A stretch of DNA of 39,569 nucleotides from Desulfocapsa sp. (GTDB lineage Bacteria > Desulfobacterota > Desulfobulbia > Desulfobulbales > Desulfocapsaceae). Position 1 is the first letter of the stretch. Every line of letters starts with the position of its first letter. This document shows positions 1 to 9,430 of the stretch, in pieces. A model generated the notes under the pieces. The model had not been told where the DNA came from. It saw only the letters and a list, made by a program, of their open reading frames with translations, and ran no database searches. The stretch is taken from the NCBI GenBank assembly GCA_016765495.1, contig JAESPV010000076.1, positions 1 to 39,569 of the forward strand, written 5' to 3'. The translations under genes and the position numbers were made by a program.

Positions 1-692
1 CGGTATCATCAACAAAAGCTGCCGAAATGACCAAGTTGCTGGAGAACATCTACAGAGCCGTAAATATAGGTTTAGTTAATGAGCTTAAGGTCGTTGCCGA
101 TCAGATGGATATTGATATCTGGGAAGTAATTGATGCAGCGGCCACTAAACCTTTTGGCTTTACCCCGTTTTATCCTGGCCCAGGTCTCGGAGGGCATTGC
201 ATCCCCATAGATCCATTCTATCTTACCTGGAAGGCTCGGGAGTATGGAATTCATACACGTTTTATAGAGTTGTCCGGAGATATTAATACTAATATGCCGG
301 AGTGGGTGATTGGAAAAGTCATAGATTCTCTGAATAGTCGCAAGAAGGCTCTTTGTGGGTCCAAGGTGCTGATTTTAGGAATTGCTTACAAAAAAAATGT
401 TGACGATATGCGGGAATCACCTTCCGTAGAACTAATGACCTTACTGCAAAAGAAAGGTGCAGATGTTCTTTACTCGGATTCCTATGTCCCTAAAATTCCT
501 CCAATGCGAAAATATAAATTTGATCTTGAATCAACACCGTTAAGTCCTCAGATTATTGAACAGTCCGATTGTATTCTTATTGCCACTAATCATGATAATG
601 TTGATTATGATATGATCCTCAAACATGCAGACTTGATTGTTGACACCCGAGGCGTTTTTCGAGGGAAGCATTCAAATGTTGTTAAGGCATAA
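1..692 (+). CDS. Nucleotide-sugar 6-dehydrogenase, 3' part (UDP-GlcNAc/ManNAc dehydrogenase type)
   Basis: The gene starts before the window. The reading frame is open from base 3, and the residues before the first internal Met ([15 protein letters not shown]) match the central helix of the UDP-glucose/UDP-N-acetylhexosamine 6-dehydrogenase family. The active-site motif GGHCIPIDP is present with its cysteine codon at 198-200. The C-terminal UDP-binding domain follows, with [18 protein letters not shown] and a closing DTRG motif. The family oxidises UDP-GlcNAc or UDP-ManNAc to the uronic acid with two NAD+, giving an acidic sugar for O-antigen or capsule (WbpA, WecC and TviB are relatives). 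Which substrate is used cannot be told from this part. It is followed by a hairpin and a dead transposase, so it probably ends a transcription unit. Confidence 0.93.
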   Translation, partial: VSSTKAAEMTKLLENIYRAVNIGLVNELKVVADQMDIDIWEVIDAAATKPFGFTPFYPGPGLGGHCIPIDPFYLTWKAREYGIHTRFIELSGDINTNMPEWVIGKVIDSLNSRKKALCGSKVLILGIAYKKNVDDMRESPSVELMTLLQKKGADVLYSDSYVPKIPPMRKYKFDLESTPLSPQIIEQSDCILIATNHDNVDYDMILKHADLIVDTRGVFRGKHSNVVKA

Positions 693-801
693 TGACTATT
701 GATCGTTTCGGAGTTTAGGATGTAAATTGGTTATTGTTCAGGTCACTTTTTTTTGGGGTCTGATCTTTAATTTTATACGGGAATAACTACGTCCTCTCTG
801 G

Positions 802-828
802 TTGATTCCTTCTTCATGAAGGAATCAA
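802..828. terminator. Perfect 11-bp hairpin, possible terminator
   Basis: TTGATTCCTTC and its exact reverse complement flank a five-base loop. It lies about 110 bases after the dehydrogenase stop codon and just before the IS66 remnant. No strong T-run follows on the plus strand, so termination is an inference. It could equally be part of the insertion-sequence debris. Confidence 0.4.
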
Positions 829-896
829 TTATATGCCAAGGCCAGGCTCTCCAAGTATATTACTTGCAAAATCGGGGTATTGGGCTATGATAACAG

Positions 897-1330
897 GTGT
901 CCATATTACCGGATGACAGCACTTCCCTCAAGAGAATGCTGCTGGATTTTCAGGGTCATTATGACAAGCAAACCGGTATTTTGCTTGAACAGATCAGTCT
1001 TTTACGCGTCCAACTCTATGGTCGTAAGAGTGAGAAAAATATCCAGAAATTGACGAGGATGTTGAAGAAGAAGAGATTCATGCACCTGCCCACAATCGTA
1101 TGAAATGTGGAAGAAAGGCCCTTGAGGCGAACCTGCCGCGTGGTGAAAAAGTTCATGACCTTGTGTCGCTCCAGGGAACAGGATCTGCGGCTGTGGCGCT
1201 ACGTTAAGCAGGATTGGTGAAGAAGTGTTAGGGCAACTTGATGTTGTCCCCGCAAAGTACAGGTTATCCGTCATATTCGACCTAAGTGTGCCTGTATATG
1301 TGGTTTTTTCGACGTAGAGAACCTGAAAAA
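897..1330 (+). pseudogene. IS66-family transposase (TnpC) N-terminal remnant
   Basis: A GTG-started segment gives an N-terminal stretch typical of IS66 TnpC: LPDDSTSLKRML, then LLEQISLLRVQLYGRKSEK. The similarity continues in other frames: an acidic linker, then PAHNRMKCGRKALEANLPRG around 1080-1140, then SRIGEEVLGQLDVVPAKYR around 1208-1255, then RPKCACICG near 1280. At least two frameshifts therefore break the gene, and the catalytic DDE domain is missing altogether. TnpA and TnpB, the usual IS66 partners, are not seen. It is a dead fragment marking past rearrangement at the edge of the polysaccharide locus. Confidence 0.8.
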
Positions 1331-1438
1331 AACATCTGCAAAATAAGAGAAGCAAAAAAGGTGCTTCAGGAGAAAATTTGTGATTTTAGAGAACTAATTA
1401 ATGCTACGTTGGCAAATGCGTTAAATTGCAAGGGGTCG

Positions 1439-2452
1439 TTAATCGTTAGTTGTACCAGCACCGACACGTATCGCCAAAATAATTAGGGGAATAGTAGCTG
1501 CCAGAACAAAGAAAAAAGAATTAGATGGGTAATGGGTTGTGAGATAGGCCCAGGGAAATAACCACACACTGTTTATAAGTAGCACTCCAACTGTAATTTT
1601 TATATGGGAGTTGTAGCGACGCGCCAGTATTTGATAAGCATGGCTTCTATGTGCCATCCAAAAATGATCACCTCGAATAATTCTGCGCAATAGGGTCACA
1701 GTAGAATCCACAATAAAAACAGCTAATAGAATAACCCATGTCCAGATGTTGATTCCTGTAGTACCAGAGGTCAATATTGCAAAGCATCCAAGGACAAAAC
1801 CAAGAAAACCACTTCCTGCATCACCCATGAAAATTTTTGCTGGAGGCCAGTTCCAAAATAAAAACCCGGCCACAGCAGCACCTAAAATTTCGAGCCAAGC
1901 AGCATAAGCACCTAAATCGTTGTTTAGCTTCAATATTATGAGGGCAGCCCCAATAACAGAAAGTGCTTCTATGGAAGCGAGTCCATCAATTCCATCCATA
2001 AAATTATAGAGATTCAGTAACCAGACCAGACTGATGCCAAGTATCAGGTAACTAAGCCCCAAAAGATAAAAGTCAACCGGTAACCATGGGATTATTAATG
2101 GTATGTCTGCAATGAATAATAATAGTGCTGAAGCGATTGTATGGACTGATAAGCGCAGAATTGCTGACAGATGATAATGGTCATCGAGAAATCCTACTAT
2201 AGCCACTAAAGAACAGGCGGTTAGCGTTCCCATGGTGGCGGTAAGGGGAAGTGGCGAATATCTTATTAATAGAATAGTCCCAAATAAAAATGTCAGAACC
2301 AAGCCAACACCACCGCCACGTGGTGTAGGAATAGTATGCGAACTTCGTGCATTTGGGATATCGAGCATTTGAATCCGCAATGCATACAAGCGACAAAGGC
2401 CAGTTAGCAGGAAAGAACATAAAAAAAGTAGAAGTATCCACCAGTTGCTCAT
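1439..2452 (-). CDS. WbpL/WecA-like polyprenyl-phosphate sugar-1-phosphate transferase
   Basis: This is a hydrophobic protein of the MraY/WecA/WbpL superfamily. It would transfer an N-acetylhexosamine-1-phosphate from a UDP-sugar to undecaprenyl phosphate at the inner membrane and so start the glycan. Visible family motifs are an early PTPRGGG loop, LDDHYHL, NLYNFMDGIDGLA, GDAGSGFLGF and a late AHRSHAYQ histidine loop, separated by about ten membrane segments. The start at 2452 is preferred over an ATG at 2464 because it overlaps the stop of the upstream epimerase as ATGA and has GGAG six bases upstream. The pairing of epimerase then transferase resembles wbpV-wbpL of Pseudomonas O-antigen loci. 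A decayed second copy lies at 34351-34662. Confidence 0.9.
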   Translation of the reverse strand: MSNWWILLLFLCSFLLTGLCRLYALRIQMLDIPNARSSHTIPTPRGGGVGLVLTFLFGTILLIRYSPLPLTATMGTLTACSLVAIVGFLDDHYHLSAILRLSVHTIASALLLFIADIPLIIPWLPVDFYLLGLSYLILGISLVWLLNLYNFMDGIDGLASIEALSVIGAALIILKLNNDLGAYAAWLEILGAAVAGFLFWNWPPAKIFMGDAGSGFLGFVLGCFAILTSGTTGINIWTWVILLAVFIVDSTVTLLRRIIRGDHFWMAHRSHAYQILARRYNSHIKITVGVLLINSVWLFPWAYLTTHYPSNSFFFVLAATIPLIILAIRVGAGTTND

Positions 2453-3378
2453 GGGGAACTCCATTGAAACCCCCTTTTAAGATTTACAGGGGGGATCCAG
2501 TTGAGTAAATGCATGGTCTCGGAACAATCAATTTGCAGGTTTTCTGTTAACCGTTTGATGTCTTGTTCTTTGCCGGCAAGTTTTGCTAAAAACCGCAATA
2601 AAGGAAGAGGAACAGGCAAGAGTTTGGCGGACTTTGTAGTGGATTGTGCAAGAAGTCGTATAAACTTCGGTGTAGATATATCGTTGTTATCGCTGACAAG
2701 TAGAGGGGCTTTGGTTGCATTTGGGTGATTCAGACAGGTAATTATGCAATCGCAAAGATTATCAATCCCGATAAGGCTACGTTTGTTATGAATCATTTTA
2801 AAGGGTAGGGGAATGCCATGTGAGATGATTTTTTGCAAACGTGCGATATTGCCACTTGCGCCTTTTCCATAAACAAGTGGTGGACGAATAATAACAATTT
2901 CGAGTTCTGTTTTCCTGCCAATTTCAATTAGACCTTCCTCTGCCTCTTTTTTGGAAATGGCGTAAGGATCGGTGGGGGAAAGAATGTCGGTGGCTTTAAA
3001 TGGTGTGTTAGTGGTTTGTTCCCCGTGTACCTTTATGGTGCTAATAAAGATAAATCGCTTAACCCCCTGCTCTGTCGCTTGCCGGGCCAGATTTAACGTT
3101 CCCTGCACATTGGTTTTTCTGAATGAAGCAAGTGGGTTATGGGTGTGATCCTGCATGATGTGAGCTCTTGCAGCAAGGTGTACCACCGTCGTAATATTTG
3201 TCAGCACATTTGACCAATCCGTTTTTTCATTAATGTCACCAACAGAACGAAATGGAATGCTGTTTGTTTTGTCACTTCGTGAAATACCTAGAAATGCAAT
3301 TTTTTCCTGAGACAATAAGTCAGTTAGCCGATTTCCAATGAAACCGGAAGCTCCTGTTACCATAACTGTGTCGTCCAT
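2449..3378 (-). CDS. NAD-dependent epimerase/dehydratase (WbpV-like SDR)
   Basis: This is an extended short-chain dehydrogenase. The NAD-binding loop TGASGFIG lies close to the N-terminus, HLAARAH marks the third strand, and the catalytic pair sits in YAISKKEAEEGL, followed by RPPLVYG. Family members interconvert or reduce UDP-N-acetylhexosamines, typically as C4-epimerases. The start at 3378 is chosen because the motif-bearing N-terminus (MDDTVMVTGAS) begins there; a longer version from 3474 would add 32 residues with no family match. It overlaps the downstream transferase gene by four bases, so the two are probably translationally coupled. The exact sugar is unknown; 4-epimerase on UDP-GlcNAc or a related quinovosamine-pathway step are the main options. 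Confidence 0.85.
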   Translation of the reverse strand: MDDTVMVTGASGFIGNRLTDLLSQEKIAFLGISRSDKTNSIPFRSVGDINEKTDWSNVLTNITTVVHLAARAHIMQDHTHNPLASFRKTNVQGTLNLARQATEQGVKRFIFISTIKVHGEQTTNTPFKATDILSPTDPYAISKKEAEEGLIEIGRKTELEIVIIRPPLVYGKGASGNIARLQKIISHGIPLPFKMIHNKRSLIGIDNLCDCIITCLNHPNATKAPLLVSDNNDISTPKFIRLLAQSTTKSAKLLPVPLPLLRFLAKLAGKEQDIKRLTENLQIDCSETMHLLNWIPPVNLKRGFQWSSP

Positions 3379-3650
3379 GATTCTCACTTCTATAGATTTT
3401 TGTCCGTGTAGCTTTTGTCGCTTCAGTAAAAGTGTTTCGGTAGCTATCATACTGGGAAGGAAAGGGAATGTCACGGTATGCTAATCCCCACACCTTAACG
3501 AATAGTTATCTATACTAGCTCTTCGATTGATTTGAATATTTGAAAAACCATAAAAGGCTTGTTATTCTCAATAACTTTCAGTACAGTGCCTTCGTATTCT
3601 CGTATTAAGGGATTATCTTTTTACCCCCAACATTAACGTATATTACTGAC
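3379..3650. promoter_or_regulatory. Divergent intergenic region
   Basis: This is the gap between the minus-strand epimerase start at 3378 and the plus-strand dehydratase start at 3651. It must hold promoters for both directions. It is AT-rich, but I cannot single out convincing -35/-10 pairs or a JUMPstart-type GGCGGTAG element. Confidence 0.4.
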
Positions 3651-4682
3651 ATGAATAATTTAAAAGGGAAAAGAGTGGTTGTCACAGGCGCCTGTGGAAC
3701 CATTGGGAAAGAGCTGGTTGAACAACTTCTTGCGAATCACGAGGTTGAAGAACTCATAGGACTTGACAATAATGAAAGTGAGTTGTTCCATCTGGATCAA
3801 AAACATCTAGGTGACAATGCATCATTCTTTCTCGCAGATATCAGAGATCGATATAAACTGACCCGCAAAATGAAACATATGCAGGTGGTTTTTCATACAG
3901 CGGCATTCAAACATGTGATTCTTTGCGAACGCTCACCTTTTGAGGCTGCACAAACAAATATTACTGGTGTTCAGAATGTGATCACTGCTGCAATGGATAA
4001 CAACGCTGAGCGTGTTATCTTTACCAGCTCTGACAAGGCCGTGAATCCAACAAACGTTATGGGGACCTCCAAATTAATGGGAGAGAGACTTATAGCGGCA
4101 GCAAATAGTTCTTTGCGTGGAAAGGGACCGGTTCTGTCTTCCACTCGGTTTGGGAATGTATTAGGCTCAAGCGGCTCTGTTATCCCGATTTTCAAAAAAC
4201 AGATCAGTCAGGGTGGACCGGTCACATTGACCGATCCTGAGATGACCAGATTTATTATGAGCATCAGTGAAGCAGTAAAACTGGTCATTGAGTCAGCAGA
4301 TTTAGCCTGTGGTGGTGAAGTCTTTATTACCAAAATGCCCATTATTCGTATTCAGGAATTGGCAGAGGTTATGATAGAAGACCTTGCCGGACAGTATGGT
4401 TATTCCCCCGAAAAAATCCAGATTGAAGTCATCGGGGCGAAGCCTGGAGAAAAAATGTATGAAGAATTAATGAATATCGAAGAAACCAGACGAGCCATTG
4501 AGCTTGATCGTTATTTTGCGGTACCACCTGCTTTCAGGAGCCTTTACCAAAATATCAATTACGAATACAGCGATATTATTTCCACCGAAGTAACGAATCC
4601 TTACAACTCCAGCAATGAAAAGCCTTTAAACAAGGAAGAGATAAGAGCTTTCTTGATCAAAAACAAGTTACTCGTGGATTGA
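3651..4682 (+). CDS. Short FlaA1/CapD-type UDP-GlcNAc 4,6-dehydratase
   Basis: A soluble single-domain SDR of 343 residues. The NAD loop is GACGTIG at residues 13-19. The catalytic region SSDKAVNPTNVMGTSK lies around residues 126-141, with Met where classical SDRs have Tyr, as in WbpM-type enzymes. RFGNVLGSSGSV and GAKPGEKMYEEL are further markers of the polysaccharide-biosynthesis CapD family. It would remove water from UDP-GlcNAc to give a 4-keto-6-deoxy sugar. It lacks the membrane domain of the longer homologue at 34695, so the cluster has two different 4,6-dehydratases. It begins the long plus-strand series and is divergent from the gene ending at 2449. Confidence 0.88.
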   Translation: MNNLKGKRVVVTGACGTIGKELVEQLLANHEVEELIGLDNNESELFHLDQKHLGDNASFFLADIRDRYKLTRKMKHMQVVFHTAAFKHVILCERSPFEAAQTNITGVQNVITAAMDNNAERVIFTSSDKAVNPTNVMGTSKLMGERLIAAANSSLRGKGPVLSSTRFGNVLGSSGSVIPIFKKQISQGGPVTLTDPEMTRFIMSISEAVKLVIESADLACGGEVFITKMPIIRIQELAEVMIEDLAGQYGYSPEKIQIEVIGAKPGEKMYEELMNIEETRRAIELDRYFAVPPAFRSLYQNINYEYSDIISTEVTNPYNSSNEKPLNKEEIRAFLIKNKLLVD

Positions 4683-4724
4683 TAACATTAAAATTGTCTA
4701 ACACTGGAAAATTTATAGACATTT

Positions 4725-6200
4725 ATGCTGTTTTATTCATTCGAATTTATTTTTCTTTTTTTCCCATTAGCCCTAATCGGCTATTTCCTTATAGGAAAAA
4801 GAAGTAAGCACTTTAGCATTGTATGGTTAGTCTGCTGTTCAATGTTCTTTTATGGCTGGTGGGAAATTAAATATGTACCGCTATTAATTGGTTCCTTACT
4901 ATTCAATTATTATTATGGTCTTGTACTGAGGAAAGCTCCGCACAAACATCTCCTTTGTTTAGGTGTTATCCTTAATCTACTCCTTATTGGCTATTACAAA
5001 TACGCTGGCTTCTTTACTAGTATCGTCAATGACACAACAAAGACATCATTCAATTTTGGTGATATCACCCTGCCTTTAGGAATTTCCTTTTTCACATTTC
5101 AACAAATTGCTTGGCTAGTAGACTCATACAGAGGAAATGTCTCTTCGCAGGAAAAAGGTTTATGGGAATATGCCCTGTTTGTCACCTTTTTCCCGCAATT
5201 AATAGCAGGCCCAATTGTACACCACTCAGAGATGATGCCCCAGTTTCATAATGAGAAAAATAGATTTATTAACTGGACCAATATGTCAGTTGGTGTCAGT
5301 ATCTTCATTATTGGTCTAGCAAAAAAAATAATCTTGGCAGACTCAATTGCTCCCTACGCCAACAAAGTTTTCAATGCGGCACTGGTTCCGACTCAAGTCA
5401 TTAGCACTGGTGATGCGTGGCTAGGGGCTATTTCATACACTCTTCAACTCTATTTTGATTTTTCGGGATATGCGGATATGGCCATCGGTCTGGCCTTGAT
5501 GTGCAATATACGATTGCCTATAAATTTCGATTCACCGTACAAGGCCGTGTCAATTACCGACTTTTGGAGAAGGTGGCATATAACCTTGAGTCGTTTTTTA
5601 AAAGACTATGTGTATATTCCCCTTGGAGGAAACAGGGGGGCGAAGTCAAGGTGTTATGTAAACCTGTTGCTTACAATGCTTATTGGTGGCTTATGGCATG
5701 GGGCAGGGTGGACATTTGTGCTCTGGGGTGGGCTTCACGGGGCCTTCCTCGCAATTCACAAACTATGGGGCGAAATTAGTACACTCAAGATCCCTCAACC
5801 CATTGCCCAGATAATCACGTTTATCTGTATTGTTAGCGCATGGGTCTTGTTCAGAGCTGAGAGTCTTGACTCGGCAACTAAAATCCTAACGGCTATGTTT
5901 AACTTTGACCTGTTATGGGATGGTAAATTATTATCAACAAAAGAATTAGTCGCTGCCTGCCAATACATTATCCCCGGTTTAGTTATTGTTTTTCTTATGC
6001 CAAATACGCAAAATTATTTCTCAGATAATCAGGGAGGGCTAAAAGTTTATCAAAACAAATTTAGAGGTTGGATGTTCAAACTTCCCTCTTTTCAAACAAA
6101 CTATTTCTGGCTCTGTCCCATTATTATTCTTTCCGTTTCATCCATCTTCTTTCTGCTGGATCAACGTAATATTCATGAATTTATTTACTTCCAGTTTTAA
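4725..6200 (+). CDS. MBOAT-family O-acyltransferase (AlgI/DltB type)
   Basis: A multi-pass membrane protein of 491 residues with the MBOAT core: FWRRWHITLSRFLKDYVY, then IPLGGNRGA, then GGLWHGAGWTFVLWGGLHG. The invariant histidine falls near residue 324, close to its place in AlgI. These enzymes pass an acyl group (usually acetyl) across the membrane for attachment to an exported polysaccharide. The downstream gene begins six bases after the stop and encodes an SGNH-like partner, the arrangement seen for AlgI with AlgJ/AlgX or DltB with DltD. The acceptor is probably the glycan made by this locus (inference). Confidence 0.95.
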   Translation: MLFYSFEFIFLFFPLALIGYFLIGKRSKHFSIVWLVCCSMFFYGWWEIKYVPLLIGSLLFNYYYGLVLRKAPHKHLLCLGVILNLLLIGYYKYAGFFTSIVNDTTKTSFNFGDITLPLGISFFTFQQIAWLVDSYRGNVSSQEKGLWEYALFVTFFPQLIAGPIVHHSEMMPQFHNEKNRFINWTNMSVGVSIFIIGLAKKIILADSIAPYANKVFNAALVPTQVISTGDAWLGAISYTLQLYFDFSGYADMAIGLALMCNIRLPINFDSPYKAVSITDFWRRWHITLSRFLKDYVYIPLGGNRGAKSRCYVNLLLTMLIGGLWHGAGWTFVLWGGLHGAFLAIHKLWGEISTLKIPQPIAQIITFICIVSAWVLFRAESLDSATKILTAMFNFDLLWDGKLLSTKELVAACQYIIPGLVIVFLMPNTQNYFSDNQGGLKVYQNKFRGWMFKLPSFQTNYFWLCPIIILSVSSIFFLLDQRNIHEFIYFQF

Positions 6201-6206
6201 GAATGT

Positions 6207-7565
6207 ATGAAAACGATGAAAGAACGGACATTTGCTATTGTTGTGATCCTTGGGATTGCTTTGCCAACAATGGCGGTACTTGCATACAATTTGTATATAG
6301 ATCCCTTTCAAATTTTCCATAAGGATCTTACGCAACCGACAGTTCTCCTTGGTGGTCGTGGGACAGACCGATATCAACAGGCTGGAATAATAAATCAGTA
6401 TGATATCGGTTCAGTTATTATTGGACATTCTCATGCCGCTAACTTTCTGCCTTTAAAAGTACAAAAAGAGCTTTCCTGGGAGAAAGTTTACACTCTTACA
6501 ATGGATGGCTCCCCGTTGTACGAAAACGCTATGGTAGTGGAATATGTTCTTTCCAAACATAAACTCGATAATGTGTTGTGGGGTGTGCATGTCGGAAATT
6601 TCATGAATCCTTGGGAATCGAAAAATAAGAAATTACCATTGAAAGAGTACCTTTACGACCTAAGTCGATTTAATGATTTACGTTTTTTACTAACATTTGA
6701 TTTGCAAAAATATGAAAAGCAAAAGAAGAAACGGAAACGGCAAATTTTAGAATCTGAAAACAGTCAACAACTGGTAGAAGACGAATTTAATCGGGCGACG
6801 TCATGGTACAATAGGAATATATGTGGGTTTAACCGACCAACGTTTGTGGCTGATAAGGTGCTGAGAGGAAAGAAATTCCAATATGATGATGTGACGATAA
6901 GGAAGGTAGTTCGTTTAAAGCCACGATCATTGATTGAGCCATTGAGCGAGTCAAATAAATACTTCATACATTACAAGGAAAATTTACACAATAATTTACT
7001 GTCAATTATCAGGCAACACCCAGAAACCACATTCCATTTTGTTGTAACTGCATACCCAACGTTGAGACTGCAAAAAATGAAAATAGATAACCCCGTCAGG
7101 TATAAGGGGTACCTGAAAATACTCAGACAATTTGTGATCGACACACACGATTATAAGAACATTAAACTTTTTGGTTTTGATAATGAAAATTTTACAAACG
7201 ATTTGCGCCTATATAAAGACCAAGGTCATTATCATCTTGCTGTAAATAACTATATTATTGAAGAAATAGCTCTCGATAACAATCGTTTAACAGTGGCAAG
7301 TATTGATGATTATATATTAGCTCTTGATGAAAAGGTCTCAAGTTTTCGTTTACGAGACAGGTGGAATCCGCAACTTGTGAACGAATTCCCCCAAACTGGA
7401 TATTTATCCCTTGATGCTGCAAGAATGCTTATTCATGAAGGACGACAATATTCAGATGTTGAGATCACTGAAGTCGCATTTCAGGGAAAGCAACTGCCAG
7501 AATGTGCTGTAAGGCTTCAAAAGATACAAATTAAACATCACAAAAACAACAACAAGCCAGAATAA
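6207..7565 (+). CDS. SGNH-like protein, predicted partner of the MBOAT acyltransferase
   Basis: A 452-residue protein with an N-terminal signal-anchor helix (residues about 8-27) and the rest predicted outside the inner membrane. Two motifs fit an SGNH/AlgX-like fold: IIGHSHAANFLP near residues 71-82, where the first serine would be the nucleophile, and DQGHYHLAVNNYI near residue 342, which fits the closing Asp-x-x-His block. It follows the MBOAT gene almost without a gap, so it probably completes acyl transfer to the polysaccharide in the periplasm. The C-terminal ~80 residues match nothing I recognise. The family assignment rests on motifs and context only. Confidence 0.7.
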   Translation: MKTMKERTFAIVVILGIALPTMAVLAYNLYIDPFQIFHKDLTQPTVLLGGRGTDRYQQAGIINQYDIGSVIIGHSHAANFLPLKVQKELSWEKVYTLTMDGSPLYENAMVVEYVLSKHKLDNVLWGVHVGNFMNPWESKNKKLPLKEYLYDLSRFNDLRFLLTFDLQKYEKQKKKRKRQILESENSQQLVEDEFNRATSWYNRNICGFNRPTFVADKVLRGKKFQYDDVTIRKVVRLKPRSLIEPLSESNKYFIHYKENLHNNLLSIIRQHPETTFHFVVTAYPTLRLQKMKIDNPVRYKGYLKILRQFVIDTHDYKNIKLFGFDNENFTNDLRLYKDQGHYHLAVNNYIIEEIALDNNRLTVASIDDYILALDEKVSSFRLRDRWNPQLVNEFPQTGYLSLDAARMLIHEGRQYSDVEITEVAFQGKQLPECAVRLQKIQIKHHKNNNKPE

Positions 7566-7580
7566 TAAATAAAACATAAA

Positions 7581-9401
7581 ATGCCAAAGAACAAACGAAA
7601 TAAAACCTCATGTTTCGATAGAAACCAGTACCCAGAAGAGCTCTTAAGGAAAATTCATTATTGGATACCCCCTGTCCCCGAATTCAAACCTCTAAAAAAA
7701 CAATTAAACTCCTCTCTACGAATAGGAGCCATCGTTGATACACGACTTTACCAAGGGTTAAGATTTGAGGGTGAACTTTTTGTCCTTACCCCTGATAACT
7801 GGCAACAAGTACTGAATTATGGTGAAATTGATTTCTTAATAGTTGAGTCTTGTTGGCAGTCTGTTTACTGTCATTGGCGCTTTGGACAATTTAATCACTC
7901 TGAAAACAATAAAGCATTAATTGACATAATCCATACCGCCACAGAAAGGGATATTCCAACAATATATTGGAATACTCAGGACTTTTTGCATCATGACCGC
8001 TACAAGGAATTCGCATCACACTTCGATTATGTTTTTTGTGCTGACCCTAGGGAATCGCAGTTATTAGAACACGAAGGCATTAAATCGGATATGTTATTAC
8101 CAGCCATCCAACCAATTATTCATAATGGGTTCAAACCCTATGAACCTTCATACCCTGATTTTTCAATAAATGTTTTATATGATGGATTTACGGATATTTA
8201 TCGTCTTAAGGATAAGTTAAATTTTCTTGCCGATATTCTCCCATATGGCTTGAAGATAATAGAATCACAGGGTGAGATTTTTTGTAACAAAGTAAAAGGT
8301 TTATCAAATTTCTCCGATTCTTTTTTGGGGACAGTAACCTCCGGTTTGCGCCTGTCTACCTTAAAATATACTAAAACAGAAATAACAACTGACCAAACAT
8401 TACGTTCTAAAACATTGCAACAATGGTTAGCACTGGAAACAATGGCTTGTCGTGTGCCGATTCTTCATAAGGGGAATATCCCTACAGATGATGTGCGTCA
8501 TGGTCTCGTTTCATGCTATACAGTTGACGACCTCTTTGTTATGCTAGAATGTTTTGAACAGGATGATTTGTATCGTCAAAGAATTAGCCACTTAGCATGG
8601 AGGGAAATAATGAGAAAGCATACATTTTCTCATCGAATACGAACTATTTGCCAAAAAATAAATATAAAGCATAATTGGCAGAAGCACCCTTCTATTTCTG
8701 TAATTACTCCAACATTCAGGCCAGAGTTAATTGATCGCGTTATAGATTCCTTTAACGAGCAAAGCTATCCCAACAAAGAGCTAATAATAGTGGTTAATCG
8801 CAATATTTCTAATGCCGAGAAACATATAAATCGTAATATCGATAATGAAAATATTAAAATTACCACTGTTCCCAGTGAGCAATTCGTCGGGGCATGTCTT
8901 AATATTGGGGCGACGATGGCCTCGGGTGATTACTGCATTCGAATGGATGACGATGACTACTATGGGAAGGAATGTATAGCCGATATTATGTTGCATAATA
9001 GGGCGATAAAGTTTGATATATTCGGTAAGCCAACCAATTTTTTCACTTTTGAGGATGAGGATAGTGTGTATCAGAGATTTTTTCGAGTACCAGAGATGAC
9101 TACCATTACGCCCAATAAGCTCCAATATCCAAATTTTCATGTTGCAGGTAACTTACTGGGTGGAAAAACAAGGATATTCCAAGATACTGGCTATCTGGAA
9201 GGATCTTTTGGAGCCGCTGATACCAGTTTTCTCATCAGCCAACACAATAAAAAAGTTAATTATTGCTGTTTAGATTGTTTCAATTTACTCATATCACGAT
9301 CTTCAGATGAAACTTCTCATACTTGGCGGATAAAGGAGGAGGAGCTTAAGAAAACAGCAACAGTTTCAGCAGAATTAACTGATGATGATGTTAATTGTTA
9401 A
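7581..9401 (+). CDS. Two-domain glycosyltransferase: CgeB-like plus GT2
   Basis: This is a 606-residue protein in two parts. The N-terminal ~360 residues resemble CgeB/YkvP-type GT-B glycosyltransferases (features such as FLIVESCWQS, IPTIYWNTQD, YVFCADPRES and a late ALETMACRVPILHKG helix-strand). The C-terminal ~230 residues form a family 2 GT-A domain: SVITPTFRPELIDRVIDS, then GACLNIGATMASGDY, then the metal-binding MDDDDYYG near residue 456. Such fusions can add two successive sugars. Donor and acceptor are unknown. It is 15 bases downstream of the SGNH-like gene and probably in the same operon. Confidence 0.85.
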   Translation: MPKNKRNKTSCFDRNQYPEELLRKIHYWIPPVPEFKPLKKQLNSSLRIGAIVDTRLYQGLRFEGELFVLTPDNWQQVLNYGEIDFLIVESCWQSVYCHWRFGQFNHSENNKALIDIIHTATERDIPTIYWNTQDFLHHDRYKEFASHFDYVFCADPRESQLLEHEGIKSDMLLPAIQPIIHNGFKPYEPSYPDFSINVLYDGFTDIYRLKDKLNFLADILPYGLKIIESQGEIFCNKVKGLSNFSDSFLGTVTSGLRLSTLKYTKTEITTDQTLRSKTLQQWLALETMACRVPILHKGNIPTDDVRHGLVSCYTVDDLFVMLECFEQDDLYRQRISHLAWREIMRKHTFSHRIRTICQKINIKHNWQKHPSISVITPTFRPELIDRVIDSFNEQSYPNKELIIVVNRNISNAEKHINRNIDNENIKITTVPSEQFVGACLNIGATMASGDYCIRMDDDDYYGKECIADIMLHNRAIKFDIFGKPTNFFTFEDEDSVYQRFFRVPEMTTITPNKLQYPNFHVAGNLLGGKTRIFQDTGYLEGSFGAADTSFLISQHNKKVNYCCLDCFNLLISRSSDETSHTWRIKEEELKKTATVSAELTDDDVNC

Positions 9402-9430
9402 CAACCAATTAAGAAAACTACGCAATAATT

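Noticed and set aside
1002..1355. Open frame of 117 codons on the minus strand
   Set aside because: It lies opposite the IS66 TnpC remnant, whose plus-strand translation matches a known family in consecutive segments; the minus frame has no family features.
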